A program made the translations under genes and the position numbers. Source: Planctomycetia bacterium (GTDB taxonomy: Bacteria > Planctomycetota > UBA1135 > GCA-002686595). From it: a stretch of DNA of 27,038 nucleotides. Shown in pieces: positions 1 to 8,079 of the stretch. The notes under the pieces were generated by a model. It saw nothing but the letters and a program-made list of their open reading frames with translations, ran no database searches and was not told where the DNA came from. Each line of letters starts with the position of its first letter. Position 1 is the first letter of the stretch. Location: positions 1-27,038 of the forward strand of contig SXKQ01000167.1 of assembly GCA_005778045.1 (NCBI GenBank). Reading direction: 5' to 3'.

Positions 1-1082
1 ATCAACGACGGCTCGGGCTTCTTCAGTGCCCGCCCGGAGAGCCCGATCGACATCACGCCCAAGGGGCGGTCGGCGGCTTCTCCTTCACCCGCGGCCTGCT
101 GCGCCTCGGCGACCTCGCCGTTGCGGAGTACGACAGCCACTCGATCCAGGTGGTGCACAACTTCGGCAAAGCGACTTCGTCGCCAAGGCGGCGCTCTCCA
201 TGCCGGGCAGCTCGCACCTCGAGGGGCTCGTCGTGCGCGACTTCGACAACGACGGGCTCGAGGACGTGGCGGCGTGCCACAGCGGCGCCACGAACCGTCG
301 CGTCGCGCTCTTCTATCGTGAAGGCACGAGCTTCAGCACACCGGTGCTCCACAGCATCGGCAGCGAGCACCCGACCCACGTGGTGGCCGACGACTTCGAG
401 CGCGACGGTCGCCTCGACCTCGCGTTCGTGAGCCCGACTTCGCTGTGCGTCATGCTCATGCGCCAGCGCGACCTGCGCGAGTTCGAATGGAGCAGCATGT
501 GGAGCATCGCGGGCACCGGCTCCGACCGCCTCGTGTCGGGTGACTTCGATACCTCGGAATACCCGGACGTCGTCGCGACGAACGACCTCGGGAATACGCT
601 GACCGGGCTCTACAACACGCTCTCCAACCCGCTGCCGTACTGCTTCGACGCGCCGAACTCGGTGAGACTCGACGCGACGCTGGAGACCTCGGATACCGCG
701 AGCGTCTCGGGCAACTTCGTGCCGTCCGTGCAAGGTGCGCCGCCTGCCAAGCTCGGCACGTTTCTGTACGGCCCGATCGCGGAGATCAGGCCGTACCGCG
801 CGGGCTACCTGTGCATCGCGCCGCCGATCGCGCGACTCGGCAGGCCGATCGCGACCTTCGATGACGGCACGACGAAGCACGCGCTCGACTTCGGCTGTGC
901 GCCGGTGGACTGCGGCGAGGCCGCGATCACCGCGGGCTCGGCCTTCAAGTTCCAGCTCTGGTATCGCGACTCGCTGCCCAAGGGCGGCGCGACGAGCAAC
1001 TTCACCAACGGCGTGCGCGCGATCTTCCTGCCGCAGCGCAAGCCAACGGGCGTTCCCACCCCGCGCGGGAATGCTGCCCTGA
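1..1082 (+). pseudogene. FG-GAP/VCBS-repeat secreted protein, 5'-partial and frameshifted
   Basis: Coding similarity runs through three frames: frame 1 at 1-65 (INDGSGFF...), frame 3 from about 72 (GGFSFTRG...), and frame 2 from about 170 (SDFVAKAAL, then VRDFDNDGLED, a calcium-binding FG-GAP/VCBS loop). Restoring one G in the GGGG run near 64 and one A in the AAA run near 168 would rejoin it. A second loop (DDFERDGRLD) follows. The C-terminus has the planctomycete-type module ending FQLWYRDS...NGVRAIFLP. Family proteins normally stop right after such an ending, but this frame stays open to 1384, over the opposing cytochrome gene, so the true end is uncertain (CAG follows FLP; a frame-3 TGA lies at 1080). 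It is probably a secreted surface protein with a beta-propeller. The shifts could be assembly errors or real decay. Confidence 0.6.
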
Positions 1083-1088
1083 CGCTTT

Positions 1089-1150
1089 TGGAAGCTGCGA
1101 GGTTCCGAGGGCGCCGGGGTTCTTGCTTGCCTCGGACGTCGAGGCTTCCA
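1089..1150. terminator. Nested inverted repeat between convergent genes
   Basis: TGGAAGC (1089-1095) pairs with GCTTCCA (1144-1150), and inside it TCCGAGG (1104-1110) pairs with CCTCGGA (1130-1136). It lies between the convergent FG-GAP and cytochrome genes, where a bidirectional terminator would be expected. There is no T-tract, so this is only a candidate. Confidence 0.3.
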
Positions 1151-1154
1151 CGCC

Positions 1155-1913
1155 CTAGGGGCGCGCGCCGGCGTCGATCCAGCGTTCGAGGGCCGCGCGC
1201 TCCTCGACAGAGTGCTGAGGCTTCTTCGCGGGCGGCATGTGGTCCTCGTCGTCGAGCGGGAGACGCATGCGGCGCACGAGCTCGCTCTCCGCGGCTCGAC
1301 CCGCGACCACGACCGTGCCGAACTCGCCGGGCTCGAACCAGCGCGCGTCGAACGCGTCGAGGCGCAGGTCGCCCTTCTGCTTAAGCGGGCCGTGGCACTC
1401 GACGCAGCGCGCCTGCAGGATCGGCTGCACGTCGCCGAACGCGAGCGGCGCATCGGTCGAAACCGGCTCGACGCGCTCGCCCGCGCGCGGAGCGCGGAAC
1501 GGCTCGGTCAGGTAGCCCTCGCCGTGCACCAGCTCCCCACCGAGGTGCCCCGCGCCGAACGCGAGCAGCGCCGAGGCCGCGAGTACGGGCAAGTGCAGGC
1601 GGCCGCGCAGGAGCGCTCCCGCGACGGCGAGCAGCGCGCAGGCCATCCCGAGCCAGCGGTGCAGGTCGAGTGCTTCCTGCGCCGTGCGCCCGAGCGGCTC
1701 CACATCGGCATGGATCCAGCCGGTGAGCACGGCGAACACCGCGCTCGCAGCTCCGACGCGCGCGAGCAGTCGCACGATCCGGGCGCGCATCTCGTTGGGC
1801 GTGCGGGCGTCGAGCAGCGCGAGCCCTGCGGCGAGTGGGAGCAACGCCACCGGGAAGTGCAGCACCGCGAGGTGCATGCGGCCGAGGAACACGAGGAGGG
1901 CATCGCTCTGCAC
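1155..1913 (-). CDS. Four-TM (DUF2231-like) membrane protein with C-terminal planctomycete cytochrome c domain
   Basis: GTG at 1913 is chosen because an AGG lies 5-7 nt upstream and the protein then begins just before the first membrane helix; an ATG at 2015 would add a non-membrane stretch. It has 252 residues. Four hydrophobic helices fill the N-terminal half (HLAVLHFPVALLP, AVFAVLTGW, ACALLAVAGALL, AASALLAFGAG), resembling the DUF2231 membrane family. The C-terminal half is a heme-c domain of the planctomycete cytochrome (PSCyt1) type: CVECHG supplies the CxxCH heme site and HMPPAKKP a likely distal Met ligand. It probably transfers electrons at the cell envelope; the donor and acceptor are unknown. 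It lies about 100 bp after the hsp20 stop codon and may share its transcript. Confidence 0.8.
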   Translation of the reverse strand: MQSDALLVFLGRMHLAVLHFPVALLPLAAGLALLDARTPNEMRARIVRLLARVGAASAVFAVLTGWIHADVEPLGRTAQEALDLHRWLGMACALLAVAGALLRGRLHLPVLAASALLAFGAGHLGGELVHGEGYLTEPFRAPRAGERVEPVSTDAPLAFGDVQPILQARCVECHGPLKQKGDLRLDAFDARWFEPGEFGTVVVAGRAAESELVRRMRLPLDDEDHMPPAKKPQHSVEERAALERWIDAGARP

Positions 1914-2015
1914 GATGCCCTCCAAGTTCCAGACGCGGACCGCCGGCGTCAAGCTGCAGGTGCCCCCATCCCTGAAAGTGCACTCTCGCAGGCCCGCGAT
2001 CGCGCGCGGACGCAC

Positions 2016-2471
2016 CTAACGCCGGGCCTCGATCTTGATGCGCGTCGCTGGCTTGGGCTCGAGCTTGGGGATGCGCACCGCGAGCACGCCGATCTGCAGC
2101 TTGGCCACCATCGCCTTGGGCTCGACGTTCAGGCCCTCCGGCAGCGTGATCGAGCGCTGGATGAGGCCGTACTGGGACTCGGAACGGAAGCACTCCTGAT
2201 CCTCCGTCTCGTTCTCCCACTTGCGCTCGCCCTCGAGCACGAGCTGCGCCCCCCTCACCCGCACCTCGAGGTCGTTCCCCTCCATGCCCGGGACTTCGAA
2301 GGTGGCGACGAACTCGTTGCCGTCGTCCGACAGGTTGAACGCCGGGTAGCCCCGGCGCCGAAAGACCTCCGGCAGCTACAGCGGCGAGCTCTTCCAGAAA
2401 TCCTCCAGCCACTCGTCGCCCTCCTTCCGCAGCGAGATCGAGGTGCGCGGCTTCCACAGCGCGGTCTTCAT
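2016..2471 (-). pseudogene. Hsp20/alpha-crystallin small heat-shock protein with in-frame amber codon
   Basis: ATG at 2471 follows a good GAGGAGA ribosome site. The frame is continuous over 151 codons apart from one TAG at 2376-2378, after SSPL and before LPEVFRRRGYPAFNL. Downstream is a typical alpha-crystallin domain: FEVPGME, LVLEGERKWENE, then SQYGLIQRSITLPEGLN and the KLQIGVLAVRIPK strand. Length fits the family once the TAG is read through. A CAG (Gln) to TAG change explains it by one base. Alternatively, a re-initiated product from the ATG at 2285 would lack the first strands of the domain. TAG is also this gene's normal stop codon (2016-2018), so codon reassignment is unlikely. Sequencing error or a recent nonsense mutation are both possible. 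Confidence 0.75.
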
Positions 2472-2671
2472 GTGTCGTCTCCTCGAGCAGGATCGTTTGG
2501 GGTTGCACCGACCATGCGGCGGAACCGTCCTCGCCGGCGCCGGGCGCGCGCTCGGTCCCGCCAACGGGGTAGCGAGGGGAGGACGCTCGACATAGCAGCG
2601 CGGGGACGCGCCACCCATTCGTCTGGGAGCGCGCCCCCGCATGGGAGCGATTGCGAGTGGCGAGAGCGCCC

Positions 2672-3370
2672 TCAGTTCTGCATTAGGCCTTCGCGGATGG
2701 CGAGGCGCGCGAGCTCGGCGGTCGAGTGGCAGTCGAGCTTGCGCTGCAGGTTCTCGCGGTGCTTCTTGGCGGTGCCGAGGCTGATGTCGAGCTCGCGCGC
2801 GACGTCCTTGTTGCTCTTGCCGAGCGCGAGCAGCTGGAACACCTCGCGCTCGCGGCCCGTGAGGGTCGACAGACGGCTCGAGCCGCCGGGCTCGATCGGC
2901 CCTCCGCGGCGCAGGCGCCCGACGAGGGCACCCGCCACCTTCGGCGAGAGGTACGGTCGGCCTTCGCTGACGGTCTGGATGCCGAGCACCAGCTCGCCCG
3001 GATCGGAGTCCTTCGAGATGTAGCCGTCAGCCCCCGCGCGCATGGCCTGGTCGACGAAGCTCTCGCCCTCGTGGTGCGTCAGCATCAGGATGCGCACGCG
3101 GGGATGCGCCTCGCGGATCGGACGGATCGCGTCGAGGCCCGAGAGGCCGGGCATCGAGATGTCGAGCAGCACAACGTCTGGCAGGAGCAGCGCGATGCGA
3201 TCGATGGCACTGCGGGCATCCCCGCTGTCGCCGACGACCGTGATGCGTTCGTGGGCCGAGAGCAGGCTCTTGAAGGCCGCCCGCAGGATGCTCTGGTCGT
3301 CCACGAGGAAGACCGTGACCTTGTTGCCGACCTTCGTGGTCTCGGGCGATTCGAGCATGGGTGTCTTCAT
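2672..3370 (-). CDS. NarL/FixJ-type response regulator (receiver + LuxR HTH)
   Basis: A 232-residue protein whose ATG overlaps the TGA of the upstream kinase (ATGA), implying translational coupling. The receiver spans about residues 17-135: acid pair D24-D25, phospho-acceptor D70 in VVLLDISMPG, T98 and K120 in the usual places. The LuxR-type helix-turn-helix is near residues 165-225 (LTGREREVFQLLALGKSNKDVA, with the recognition helix around SLGTAKKHRENL). All phosphotransfer residues are intact, so it should act as a phosphorylation-controlled transcription factor for the adjacent kinase. The neighbouring hsp20 and usp genes are natural target candidates; that is inference. Confidence 0.92.
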   Translation of the reverse strand: MKTPMLESPETTKVGNKVTVFLVDDQSILRAAFKSLLSAHERITVVGDSGDARSAIDRIALLLPDVVLLDISMPGLSGLDAIRPIREAHPRVRILMLTHHEGESFVDQAMRAGADGYISKDSDPGELVLGIQTVSEGRPYLSPKVAGALVGRLRRGGPIEPGGSSRLSTLTGREREVFQLLALGKSNKDVARELDISLGTAKKHRENLQRKLDCHSTAELARLAIREGLMQN

Positions 3371-5001
3371 GGTTGATGCGGGATGCGGACCTCGAAGCGG
3401 GCTCCCCCGAGCGGGCTCGCCTTGGCCTCGATGGTGCCCCCGTGTTCCTCGACCACCTTGCGGCAGAACGCGAGGCCGAGCCCCGTGCCCTCGGTCTTGG
3501 TGGTCGCGAATGGCTTGAACAGCGTGGCGCGCAGGGACTCGGGGATTCCCGGCCCGTTGTCCTCGACGACGAACAGCGTGCCGCTGCCGGCGCGCTGGGC
3601 CGTGACCGCGAGCCGCGGACGCTCGGGCACGGCCTCGAGCGAGTTGCGAATCAGGTTCGTCAGCACCTCGTCGAGCAGCTGGCGATCGCAGGCGAGCTCG
3701 AGTCGTTCCTCGACCTCGATCCTGAGGTCCGCACCGCGCTTGACGATCTCCGGGCGCTGGAACTTGATCGCCGCATCGACGAGCTCGCGGGCATCCACTC
3801 GCGTGAGCCTGAGATCGAGGGGCTTGGTGAAGAACAGCGTGCGGCGCATCAGCGCCTCGAGGCGCTGCATGCGAGCGACGAGGTCCTCGAGCACCACGCG
3901 CTCGTCCTCGCAAAGATGCTTGGAGACCGCTCGCAGGGCGAGGTTGACGGCCGTGATCGGGTTCTTGATCTCGTGGGCGAGCATGGCCGCGTTCTCGCCG
4001 ATCGTGGCCAGCGCCCGCAGCACCCCGGTCTCGGCGCGCTGGGCGCGCTTGAGCTCGCTGATGTTGCGGCCCTCGTGGATCAGGAGCGCCACACGGCCCT
4101 CAGCGTCGCGCACGGGATTGATCGAGAAATCGACCGCGATCGGCTGGCCGTCGGCGCCACGTTGGGTCGTTTCGAAGCGCACGAACCGGCCCTGCGCCGC
4201 GTCGGCGACCGCCTGGCGCGCGTGCTCGCGCTCGACCGCGTCGGTCGACCACCACGGCGTGTCCCAGAACTTCAGGCCGATCGCCTGCTGGCGCGTCGCG
4301 CCGATCGCGTCGAGCGCGGCCTGATTGACCTCGAGCACCGTGCCATCGGTGCGCAGGAGACCCATGAACTGATAGGAGCGGTCGAAGATGGCGCGGAAGC
4401 GGCGCTCGCTCTCGCCGAGCGCCACCTCGGCCGCACGGCGCTGGGTGACGTCGCGGAACGAGCCGATCAAGAGCGGCTCGCCACCCGGGATGTCGGCGCG
4501 CGCCACGGACAGCTCACACACGATGTGGTGACCCTGCTTGTGCACCACCTCGAACTCGCGCGTGCGACCGAGGATGTTGGTCTCGCCCGTGCGCGCGTAC
4601 TTGGCGAGGTTGCTGTCGTGCTGCGAGTGATACGGCTCCGCCATCAGCAAGTTGATGTTGCGGCCCGCGAGTTCGGCGGGCGCGTAGCCCAAGACGGTCT
4701 CGACCGAGGCGCTCGCGGTGACGATCGTCCCCTGCAGGTCGAACGCGAGGGTCGGATCGAGCACCGCCGAGAGCAGTGCGCGACAGAGGACGTCGTGGCC
4801 CGCGGTCGGACTCGGTACGGCCAGCGGCGAGCTGGAATTGGCGGGCTTTTCGTCGGCACGGTTCAAGCGAGACTCTTCCGTCACGAGCGAACTCTGGGCT
4901 TTCGTTTCGGCCGTGAAACGCTCCTCGGGATTGTGGGACGGTCCCTTGGGAGAGGGGCCGAAACATACCACGCGCAGAAGTTGGTCTGGCGATGTGCGCA
5001 T
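3367..5001 (-). CDS. Soluble PAS-PAS sensor histidine kinase, FixL-like
   Basis: A 544-residue protein from the ATG at 5001. The start is uncertain: the frame is open to 5094, and a TTG near 4863 has a better ribosome site. No membrane helix is seen. PAS1 (about 75-190) contains NINLLMAEPYHSQHDS and ILGRTREFE. These match the heme pocket of FixL as I recall it (proximal His within RxxHDS, distal Arg in the following strand), here H128 and R148. PAS2 (about 200-318) ends in EGRNISELKRAQ. The dimerisation helix carries H343 in MLAHEIKNPIT. The ATPase domain has NLIRNSLEA, DNGPGIP and GTGLGLAFCRK. All motifs are intact. It likely autophosphorylates and passes phosphate to the overlapping regulator gene. 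Oxygen or NO sensing is inferred from PAS1. Confidence 0.9.
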   Translation of the reverse strand: MRTSPDQLLRVVCFGPSPKGPSHNPEERFTAETKAQSSLVTEESRLNRADEKPANSSSPLAVPSPTAGHDVLCRALLSAVLDPTLAFDLQGTIVTASASVETVLGYAPAELAGRNINLLMAEPYHSQHDSNLAKYARTGETNILGRTREFEVVHKQGHHIVCELSVARADIPGGEPLLIGSFRDVTQRRAAEVALGESERRFRAIFDRSYQFMGLLRTDGTVLEVNQAALDAIGATRQQAIGLKFWDTPWWSTDAVEREHARQAVADAAQGRFVRFETTQRGADGQPIAVDFSINPVRDAEGRVALLIHEGRNISELKRAQRAETGVLRALATIGENAAMLAHEIKNPITAVNLALRAVSKHLCEDERVVLEDLVARMQRLEALMRRTLFFTKPLDLRLTRVDARELVDAAIKFQRPEIVKRGADLRIEVEERLELACDRQLLDEVLTNLIRNSLEAVPERPRLAVTAQRAGSGTLFVVEDNGPGIPESLRATLFKPFATTKTEGTGLGLAFCRKVVEEHGGTIEAKASPLGGARFEVRIPHQP

Positions 5002-5084
5002 GCCAGGCAAGCTGGCCAAGCCTGCGCGGGGGCCGAGTGCGTAAGCCCCACTGACCTGCAACGTAGCTCGGGCGGCCACGCTCC

Positions 5085-5109
5085 AAGGGCACACTGCGCT
5101 TTGTCCCCT
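5085..5109. promoter_or_regulatory. Imperfect palindrome in the kinase/usp divergent gap
   Basis: AAGGGCACA (5085-5093) and TTGTCCCCT (5101-5109) form an imperfect inverted repeat (half-site roughly AGGGSACA, 7-bp spacer). It sits between the divergent kinase and usp genes, where the adjacent NarL-type regulator could bind. Only this one copy was noticed, and it overlaps coding sequence if the kinase starts at 5094. Confidence 0.25.
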
Positions 5110-5174
5110 GCTCGGGCGAGACCGGCGCAGAACGCCCCGGCGGGAGCGCAGACAGGCACGGCATGGGAGCCAAC

Positions 5175-5442
5175 ATGAAGCTGCTCGCCGCCGTCGACTT
5201 CTCTGAAAACTCCGCCCTCGCGCGCGGCCTCGAGGTCGAAGTCGAGCTGTGAGATGGCTTCGATCCTGTGATCCAGATCGCCGGCGCCGCGCGATGCCTC
5301 GGCTCGGAGCTCGTGTGCATGCGGATGCATGGTCGCATGGGGCTCGGGCGCGCCCTGCTCGGCTCCGTCGCGCAGGGAGTCGTGCGCCACGCGCGCGTCC
5401 CGGTGGTCGTCGTGCCCCCCCGAGGAGAAGCGGAGCTCAGCC
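5175..5442 (+). pseudogene. Universal stress protein (UspA family) remnant, internally deleted
   Basis: It starts like a Usp domain (MKLLAAVDFSENSALA), then meets an in-frame TGA at 5250-5252. In the same frame it resumes with a normal Usp C-terminal half: GSELVCMRMHGRMGLGRALLGSVAQ, then VVRHARVPVVVVPP, which contains the G-x2-G-x9-G(S/T) nucleotide-binding pattern. Roughly 80-100 residues of the middle of the alpha/beta domain are missing, so this is an internal deletion plus a stop, not a simple base-call error. The frame also lacks a stop at the expected end and runs into the next gene near a seven-C run (about 5410). It is not expected to give a functional protein. Confidence 0.7.
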
Positions 5443-6303
5443 ATGCAGCTGCCCGATCGACTCGTCTTGGGCCTCGACCTCGATCCCCTGCGCTGCAGCA
5501 TCACGTCCGGCAGCCGCGCGGCGGCCGAGACCGCCCTGTGGCTTGCGCGAGTGCAAGGCCGCGCCCACGTGCCCCTGATCCATTCGGCGGTCAAGGACGA
5601 GTCCTACGACCCGCTCGTCGACGACTCGTGCCGGCCTGCGACACGGTCGAGCCCGCTGCGCGGCTCGCGGTGCCCGAACTCGTGACGCGCTTTCGTGCCC
5701 ACGGCGTCGGCTGCGAGACGGTCGACAGCTCCGAGCGTCCTTCGGTGTCCCTCGCGCGCGAGGTGGCCGCCCAGCGTGCCCTGCTCGCGCTCGTCGGCAG
5801 GCAAGACGGGCACGGACCGACGCCACGCGTCTGAGGCCTATCGCGCTGCGCATCCTGCGCGAGTCGCCCTGCCCGGTCTGGTCGGTCGTTCCCGGTTGCG
5901 CCCTTGCGCCGCGCAGAGTGCTCGCGGCGACCAATCTCACCCGCACCGGTCAGGTCGCGGTCCTGTGAATCGGCCGGATCGCGCTCGCGGCCGGAGTGGA
6001 GCTGCATGTCGCCCACGTGCATCCGCCGTCTCTGCACTCACGCGGCGCGCGCGGCGCATCTCGCACAGCTGGCCTCGCTCGCGATCGCCAACTCGGCAAG
6101 TCCGCGCGCCTCTGCCCACGTGCACTTGCGCGAGGGTGCGCCTGCGCGAGGCTGCTCTCCCTGTGCGAGGAGCTCGAGGTCGACCTGCTGGCCCTGGGCG
6201 CGTTCTCGCATCGCCGCGGCGAGCCCGCGCAGGTGGCTCCACGGCCGAGCGGATCTTCACCCGCTGCGGAGCCGGACGGCTGCTCGTGCGAGAGCGCCAG
6301 TAA
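5443..6303 (+). pseudogene. Tandem-domain universal stress protein gene, multiply frameshifted
   Basis: ATG at 5443 follows a GGAG ribosome site. Usp-like sequence continues through four frame segments. Frame 1 holds LPDRLVLGLDLDPLRCS and AAETALWLARVQGRAH. Frame 3, from about 5630, holds CDTVEPAARLAVPELVTRF. Frame 2, from about 5830, holds ALRILRESPCPVWSVVPG and RRVLAATNLT, where a second Usp domain begins, then an in-frame TGA at 5966. Frame 1 returns from about 6234 with GSTAERIFTRCGAGRLLVRE and ends at TAA 6301-6303. The product would have been a two-domain Usp of about 285 residues. All three frame changes fit a loss of one base. Together with the neighbouring deleted usp, this suggests real decay of a usp cluster. 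Confidence 0.7.
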
Positions 6304-6311
6304 GCAAGCGA

Positions 6312-6343
6312 GCGGGCCGCCCTTCGCGAGAAGGACGGCCCGC
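6312..6343. terminator. Strong bidirectional stem-loop terminator
   Basis: GCGGGCCG (6312-6319) pairs with CGGCCCGC (6336-6343). After a C/A mismatch, CCTT pairs with AAGG around a six-base loop. It lies just after the usp stop codon and 28 bp beyond the stop of the opposing peroxidase gene, so it can serve both convergent transcripts. No long T-tract follows. Confidence 0.6.
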
Positions 6344-6370
6344 CGCGCAGTCGACGCGCGTCGCGCGCGA

Positions 6371-8053
6371 CTAAAAGTGGGTCACGGCGAAGGCCGCGCT
6401 CGCCGAGAAGCGACCGCCCGAGCCGGGGTCGCGCACGAACCACTGGCCGTACAGCGGCGTGCCGACCAGCGCGGGGTCGTTGGCAATCGGGATCACGGTC
6501 GAGGTCCAGCCCTGCCCGGCGCCCACGCCGTTGAGCGAGCCGACGCGGCGGAAGCGCGCACCCGGCGAGAAGCCCAGGTAGGCAGTGGCGTCGCCGAAGG
6601 GCGTTCCCACGGCGTTCGGCATGATGTCGAGCACGAGGCCTGAGAATCCGCCGCCGAGACCGCCCTCGACGCCCACCGTGAAGCGGTCGTTGCCGACGAG
6701 CGCCGGCGAGAGCGCCACCATGCGCGGCATGAAGCTGCCCGTGCCCGCGGTCGGGGCGCCGAAGAGCGCGGGAGTACGGGCCGAACCGCCATAGAGCGTC
6801 GGGTGCTCGAACGGACCCGTCGCGTTCGTCACGCGCGTGTCGGTCAGCGGGCGCTTGAGGAACGCGACGAGAGCGTCGCGCTGCTGCTGGGTCAGTTGGA
6901 GCGGACGGATCAGCGGGTCCTTGTTCGGGCCGTTGAAGTCACCACCGCGGTTGTAGAAGTCCACGACCTCTTCCAGGTTCATGAACTTGCCCGTGTGGAA
7001 GTACGGACCGCGCAGCTCGACGTTGCGCAGGCTCGGGACGCGCATGCGACCGATGTCAGCGGCGTTGTTGGTCACCGCGAAGCGACCGACGTCCTCGTTC
7101 TGCGGGCGAACGCCGATGTAGCGGAAGGTCTGGTTCGTGAAGAGGTTGCCAGCGTGGCAGACCGCGCAGCTCGCCTGCTGCGAAATGAATACGTTCTGGC
7201 CCTGCAACTCGAGCGGGGTCAGCGCGTTTTGGTTGCCGCCGAAGAAGGAATCGATCGGCGCCTGATTCGAGAACAGCGTGCGCTCGTAGGACGCGATCGC
7301 CATGGCGATGCGCGCGGCGGTGATGTCCGGCGTGCCGAACACTTCCTGGAAGATCGCGGGATAGCCGCGGCTGTTGATGAACGTAGTCCAGCTCGCGGGC
7401 ACGTTGGTGGCGAGCGCGAGCGGCGCCACCGACGCGATGCGGCTCGAGACCTCCCCCCACGTGCGACCGACGTGCCCCATCTCGGTGCTGTCGACGATCG
7501 GACCGACCGCTTGGCTCTCGAGCGCAGCGCCGGCGTTGAGCACGACACTGTTCGTCACCGGATCGACGAACGCGCCGCCCGCGCGGCCATCCCAGAACAA
7601 GGTCGGGGAATAGGCGGCGTTGATCGTCGAGGGCGCCTTGCGGCCGGTGACCTGCGGGCGCAGGCCGAACATCACGCTCGTCGAGAAGTTGCCGTTGGCG
7701 ATGCTGCGCACGATGCCCGGCGAGCCGCGGATGTCGTCGAGCGTACCGAACAGGCTGTCGAAGCCCGGGTGCACGTTGCCCGCAGCGCCGAACACGGAAC
7801 GCGGATCGCTGCCGCCCTTCTCGGGGATGTGACAGGTCGCGCAGGCCATGGTCTTCGTCGACGACAACTGCTCATCCCAGAAGAGCATGCGACCGAGGGC
7901 AGTCTTGGCGTTCGTGCTCGGGTTGCCGACCGGCGGCGGAGGCGACGGGCCGAGCGGCGGCGGCGGCGGCGGCGGCGCCGCGCCCTCTGCGAGGGCACCG
8001 GCGGACGAGGCCGCGAGGAAGGCGAGAACGAGAGCGAGGCGCATTTGCATCAT
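6371..8053 (-). CDS. Exported di-heme cytochrome c peroxidase (CcpA/MauG family)
   Basis: A 560-residue protein from the ATG at 8053. A GTG at 8083 overlapping the upstream stop (GTGA) is the alternative start. A signal peptide (RLALVLAFLAASSAGALA) is followed by a polyproline linker (residues about 27-41). Heme site 1 is C71-A-T-C74-H75 and heme site 2 is C296-A-V-C299-H300. Family landmarks are LFWDGRAGG, STEMGH and MRVPSLRNVELRGPYFHTGKF. Such enzymes reduce H2O2 in the periplasm or oxidise cofactors and small molecules. About 145 residues beyond the peroxidase core (from about 415) end in PLYGQWFVRDP...FAVTHF, resembling the C-terminal module of planctomycete secreted proteins. It is probably co-transcribed with the Pro/Arg-rich gene upstream. 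Confidence 0.9.
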   Translation of the reverse strand: MMQMRLALVLAFLAASSAGALAEGAAPPPPPPPLGPSPPPPVGNPSTNAKTALGRMLFWDEQLSSTKTMACATCHIPEKGGSDPRSVFGAAGNVHPGFDSLFGTLDDIRGSPGIVRSIANGNFSTSVMFGLRPQVTGRKAPSTINAAYSPTLFWDGRAGGAFVDPVTNSVVLNAGAALESQAVGPIVDSTEMGHVGRTWGEVSSRIASVAPLALATNVPASWTTFINSRGYPAIFQEVFGTPDITAARIAMAIASYERTLFSNQAPIDSFFGGNQNALTPLELQGQNVFISQQASCAVCHAGNLFTNQTFRYIGVRPQNEDVGRFAVTNNAADIGRMRVPSLRNVELRGPYFHTGKFMNLEEVVDFYNRGGDFNGPNKDPLIRPLQLTQQQRDALVAFLKRPLTDTRVTNATGPFEHPTLYGGSARTPALFGAPTAGTGSFMPRMVALSPALVGNDRFTVGVEGGLGGGFSGLVLDIMPNAVGTPFGDATAYLGFSPGARFRRVGSLNGVGAGQGWTSTVIPIANDPALVGTPLYGQWFVRDPGSGGRFSASAAFAVTHF

Positions 8054-8079
8054 GTTGGGTTTCTCGAGCGTAGCCTGTG

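Noticed and set aside
2016..2378. TAG recoded as an amino acid genome-wide
   Set aside because: TAG ends several genes here (cytochrome, hsp20, FG-GAP, mcsA), so a point mutation or error in hsp20 is simpler.
1212..3023. Open frame of about 600 codons on the plus strand
   Set aside because: Antisense shadow of the cytochrome, hsp20 and regulator genes; Arg/Ala/Glu-rich with no family features.
3361..5178. Open frame of about 600 codons on the plus strand
   Set aside because: Mirror of the PAS kinase gene, caused by high GC; the minus strand has all kinase motifs.
7940..7985. GGC trinucleotide run as a CRISPR or regulatory repeat
   Set aside because: It encodes the polyproline linker of the peroxidase; no spacers or array structure.
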